A stretch of DNA of 8,677 nt from an uncultured Acetobacteraceae bacterium. Its GTDB lineage: Bacteria > Pseudomonadota > Alphaproteobacteria > Acetobacterales > Acetobacteraceae. Shown here piece after piece: positions 7,083-8,677 of the stretch. The stretch covers positions 1-8,677 of the forward strand of contig CALGVL010000197.1 of the NCBI GenBank assembly GCA_937930165.1, given 5' to 3'. Below the pieces are notes generated by a model. The model saw only the letters and a program-made list of their open reading frames with translations, searched no databases and was not told the origin of the DNA. The translations under genes and the position numbers were made by a program. The first letter of the stretch is position 1. Each line of letters begins with the position of its first letter.

Positions 7083-8652
7083 GTGCCCCCGACGTATGCC
7101 TATGGCGACCTGATCCGCACCGAGTGTCCTTGGGAGAAGCTCGGCGGCATTGCCGGGATGCTGTGGCGGCTCGCCGGGATGCTGGCGGGGATTGAGCGCC
7201 ATGGCGCGCTGGTCGCGGCGCTGATCGAAGCCAGCGAGCTGGCCCAGGGCATCGCCGATGCGCGCTTCACCGAGGCGGGCGAGCGCGATGCCCGATGGCC
7301 GGATGCCGAGGCTGCGATGGCCCTGCTCGCGCGCATCGCCCAGGCGGTGCGGCTTTCCTGGGAGAGCGGCTTCGCGCGGCTCGGTCCGGTTCCCGAGGCG
7401 GCGGTCGCGGTGCTGCATGCGGCGCGGCTCCCCGGGACGCCGCGCACGAAGCGCGCGGAGGGCTTCGCCCTCTACTCCCTCTATCCGGAAGGTTATGTGC
7501 AGGCTGCGGCTGCGGCGCTCGGCGATGTCGGTGGGGCGCCGTTGCGCGTCATCGGCATCCGCAGCATCGGCGCGCCGCTGGCCGCACTGGTGGCCGCGGC
7601 GACCGGTGCGCCGCCACCGCTGACGGGTGCGCCCGGTCGGCCACTCCTATCACCGCCGGCTGGCCGTGGCGGAGGATCTGCGGGCGGCACTGCTGTCCGG
7701 GCCGGCGACGCGCTTTCGCCGTGGCGGATGAGGGACCGGGCCTGTCCGGCGGCTCCTTCGGCGCGGTCGGGGATTTCCTGGACGACACTGCATCGCGCCG
7801 GAGCGGATCCATTTCTTCCCGAGCCATCTTGGCGCGCCGGGACCACGGGCGAATCCCCGCCACCTTGAGCGCTGGGAGCGAAGCGCCCACCATGCGGCGG
7901 AGCTGGTCGGCGCGGCGGAGGGCCCGGCTGAGGAGATCTCCGCCGGAGGCTGGCGGGTGCACCGCTATGCGCGGGAGGCGGACTGGCCCGCCGCCAAGGT
8001 GCTGCTGGGGCGGCGCAAATTCCTCCTGCGCGCAAGCTGCGCGCCAGCGGTGGCACCTGGTTGCTGAAATCCGCCGCGCTCGGGCAGGAGGGCGCGCGCA
8101 AGCTGGAGCAGGCGCGGGCCTTGCAGGCCGCTCGCCTCATCCCGCCGGTCGCCGGTTTCCGCCACGGCTTCCTCATCAAGCAATGGATGACCGAGGCGCT
8201 CCCTGGACCGCCACCCCGTCGGACGAGACCGGCTGGTGGCGCAGCTCGGCCGCCATCTTGGCTTCCACGCCCGGCATTTTCCGGCCGGGGCGGAGCGGGG
8301 CGCGCCCCTGGCCGTACTCTGGGAAATGGCGCGCCGCAATGCCAGGCTCGCCCTCGGCAGCGAGTTGGCCCGCAGCCTCCATCGCTGGCCGCCGGAGGAG
8401 CTGGTCCGGCTGGAGCGACGGGTGCGCCGGGAGGAGACCGACAACCGGCTGCATGCCTGGGAGTGGCTGGCGCTGCCGGATGGGCGGATCCTGAAGGCCG
8501 ATGCCCTCGACCACCATGCCGCGCACGACCTGGTCGGCTGCCAGGACATCGCCTGGAACATCGCGGGGGCGGCGGTGGAATTCGCCCTCTCGGAGCCGGA
8601 GAGCGACCGGCTGTGCGCAGAGGTGGAGAGCGAGTCCGGGTACAGCACCGAC
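7083..8652 (+). pseudogene. frameshifted phosphoribosyltransferase-like / kinase-like fusion gene, 3' end cut by contig end
   Basis: One coding region whose protein passes through six frame segments: 7083-7626 frame 3; 7627-7716 frame 1; 7718-7789 frame 2; 7792-8033 frame 1; 8034-8202 frame 3; 8203-8652 frame 1. Stitched, it gives about 520 residues. Part one (~140 residues, Ala/Leu/Glu-rich helices, 'ALIEASELAQGIADA') I do not recognise. The middle part has 'RVIGIRSIGAPLAALVAAA', then 'FAVADEGPGLSGGSFGAV', which fits a PRPP-binding loop (hydrophobic run, Asp-Glu, four residues, Ser-Gly-x-Ser). The last part includes 'RASGGTWLLKSAALGQEG' and 'DLVGCQDIAWNIAGAAVEF', resembling the nucleotide-binding strand and the 'D.AWDLA' end of aminoglycoside/choline-kinase-type phosphotransferases. 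Each join needs only one base gained or lost. The start is uncertain: GTG 7083 is the best in-frame start, with GAAGG at 7076-7080 only two bases away. The function is unknown; the domain calls are by eye. Confidence 0.55.
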
Positions 8653-8677
8653 AGATCGGAAGAGCACACGTCTGAAC
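8653..8677 (+). other. Illumina TruSeq adapter sequence at the contig end (artefact)
   Basis: The last 25 bases begin AGATCGGAAGAGC and continue without mismatch along the standard TruSeq read-1 3' adapter to the window end, ending CGTCTGAAC. This is sequencing-library DNA, not genome. Peptides reading into it are the well-known contamination tails: 'RSEEHTSE' in the frame of the upstream gene, 'IGRAHV' in another frame, and 'MCSSDL' or 'MLFRSV' at the start of minus-strand frames. Genomic sequence therefore stops at about 8652. Confidence 0.97.

Noticed and set aside
7626..8203. Programmed ribosomal frameshifting as the explanation for the frame changes
   Set aside because: Five shifts of both signs in one gene, without slippery heptamers followed by structured elements, do not resemble known programmed sites.
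8061..8675. A 204-residue frame ending in 'IGRAHV' as a separate gene
   Set aside because: Only its first ~45 residues belong to the conserved protein; after about 8202 it is out of frame, and its tail is translated adapter.
1..8677. CRISPR array, tRNA, rRNA, IS element or phage integration site
   Set aside because: Reading through, I found no regularly spaced repeats, no cloverleaf or rRNA-like sequence, no transposase or integrase motif and no flanking direct repeats.

Overview
The window is about 8.7 kb of very GC-rich DNA with dense genes, strong G/C bias at third codon positions and short intergenic gaps. Gene content (addA followed by trxA, a PQQ-type sugar dehydrogenase, a Spy/CpxP-like protein, AMP nucleosidase) fits an alphaproteobacterium, most likely Rhodospirillales/Acetobacteraceae (Roseomonas-like). 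That placement is inferred from protein style and gene order, not from a marker gene.

Layout. Positions 1-1385 hold the 3' part of addA (recombination repair helicase-nuclease), followed by trxA (1493-1822). A small DUF2231 membrane protein lies on the minus strand (1964-2431). It is divergent from an exported PQQ-dependent sugar dehydrogenase (2582-3682), which is followed 71 bp later by a small exported Spy/CpxP-like protein (3754-4308). That gene converges, with zero bases between stop codons, on amn (AMP nucleosidase, minus strand, 4309-5820). Divergent from amn is a small Cys-based tyrosine/dual-specificity-type phosphatase (5939-6439).

The last 2.1 kb is different in quality. First comes a 5'-truncated family 2 glycosyltransferase remnant (6546-7016). 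Then comes a long coding region (7083 to the end) whose conserved-looking protein moves between reading frames five times between about 7626 and 8203. When the frames are stitched together it reads as a helical N-terminal part, a phosphoribosyltransferase-like segment and a C-terminal part resembling the end of an APH/choline-kinase-type phosphotransferase. The final 25 bases (8653-8677) match the Illumina TruSeq adapter, so the window ends at a contig end with untrimmed adapter. The frameshifts next to it must be read with that in mind: they may be assembly errors, true decay, or both.

I see no CRISPR array, tRNA, rRNA, IS element or phage gene. The genes up to 6439 are ordinary housekeeping and envelope functions. 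The only candidate for something less described is the stitched phosphoribosyltransferase/kinase-like gene at 7083-8652, which needs a clean homologue to interpret.
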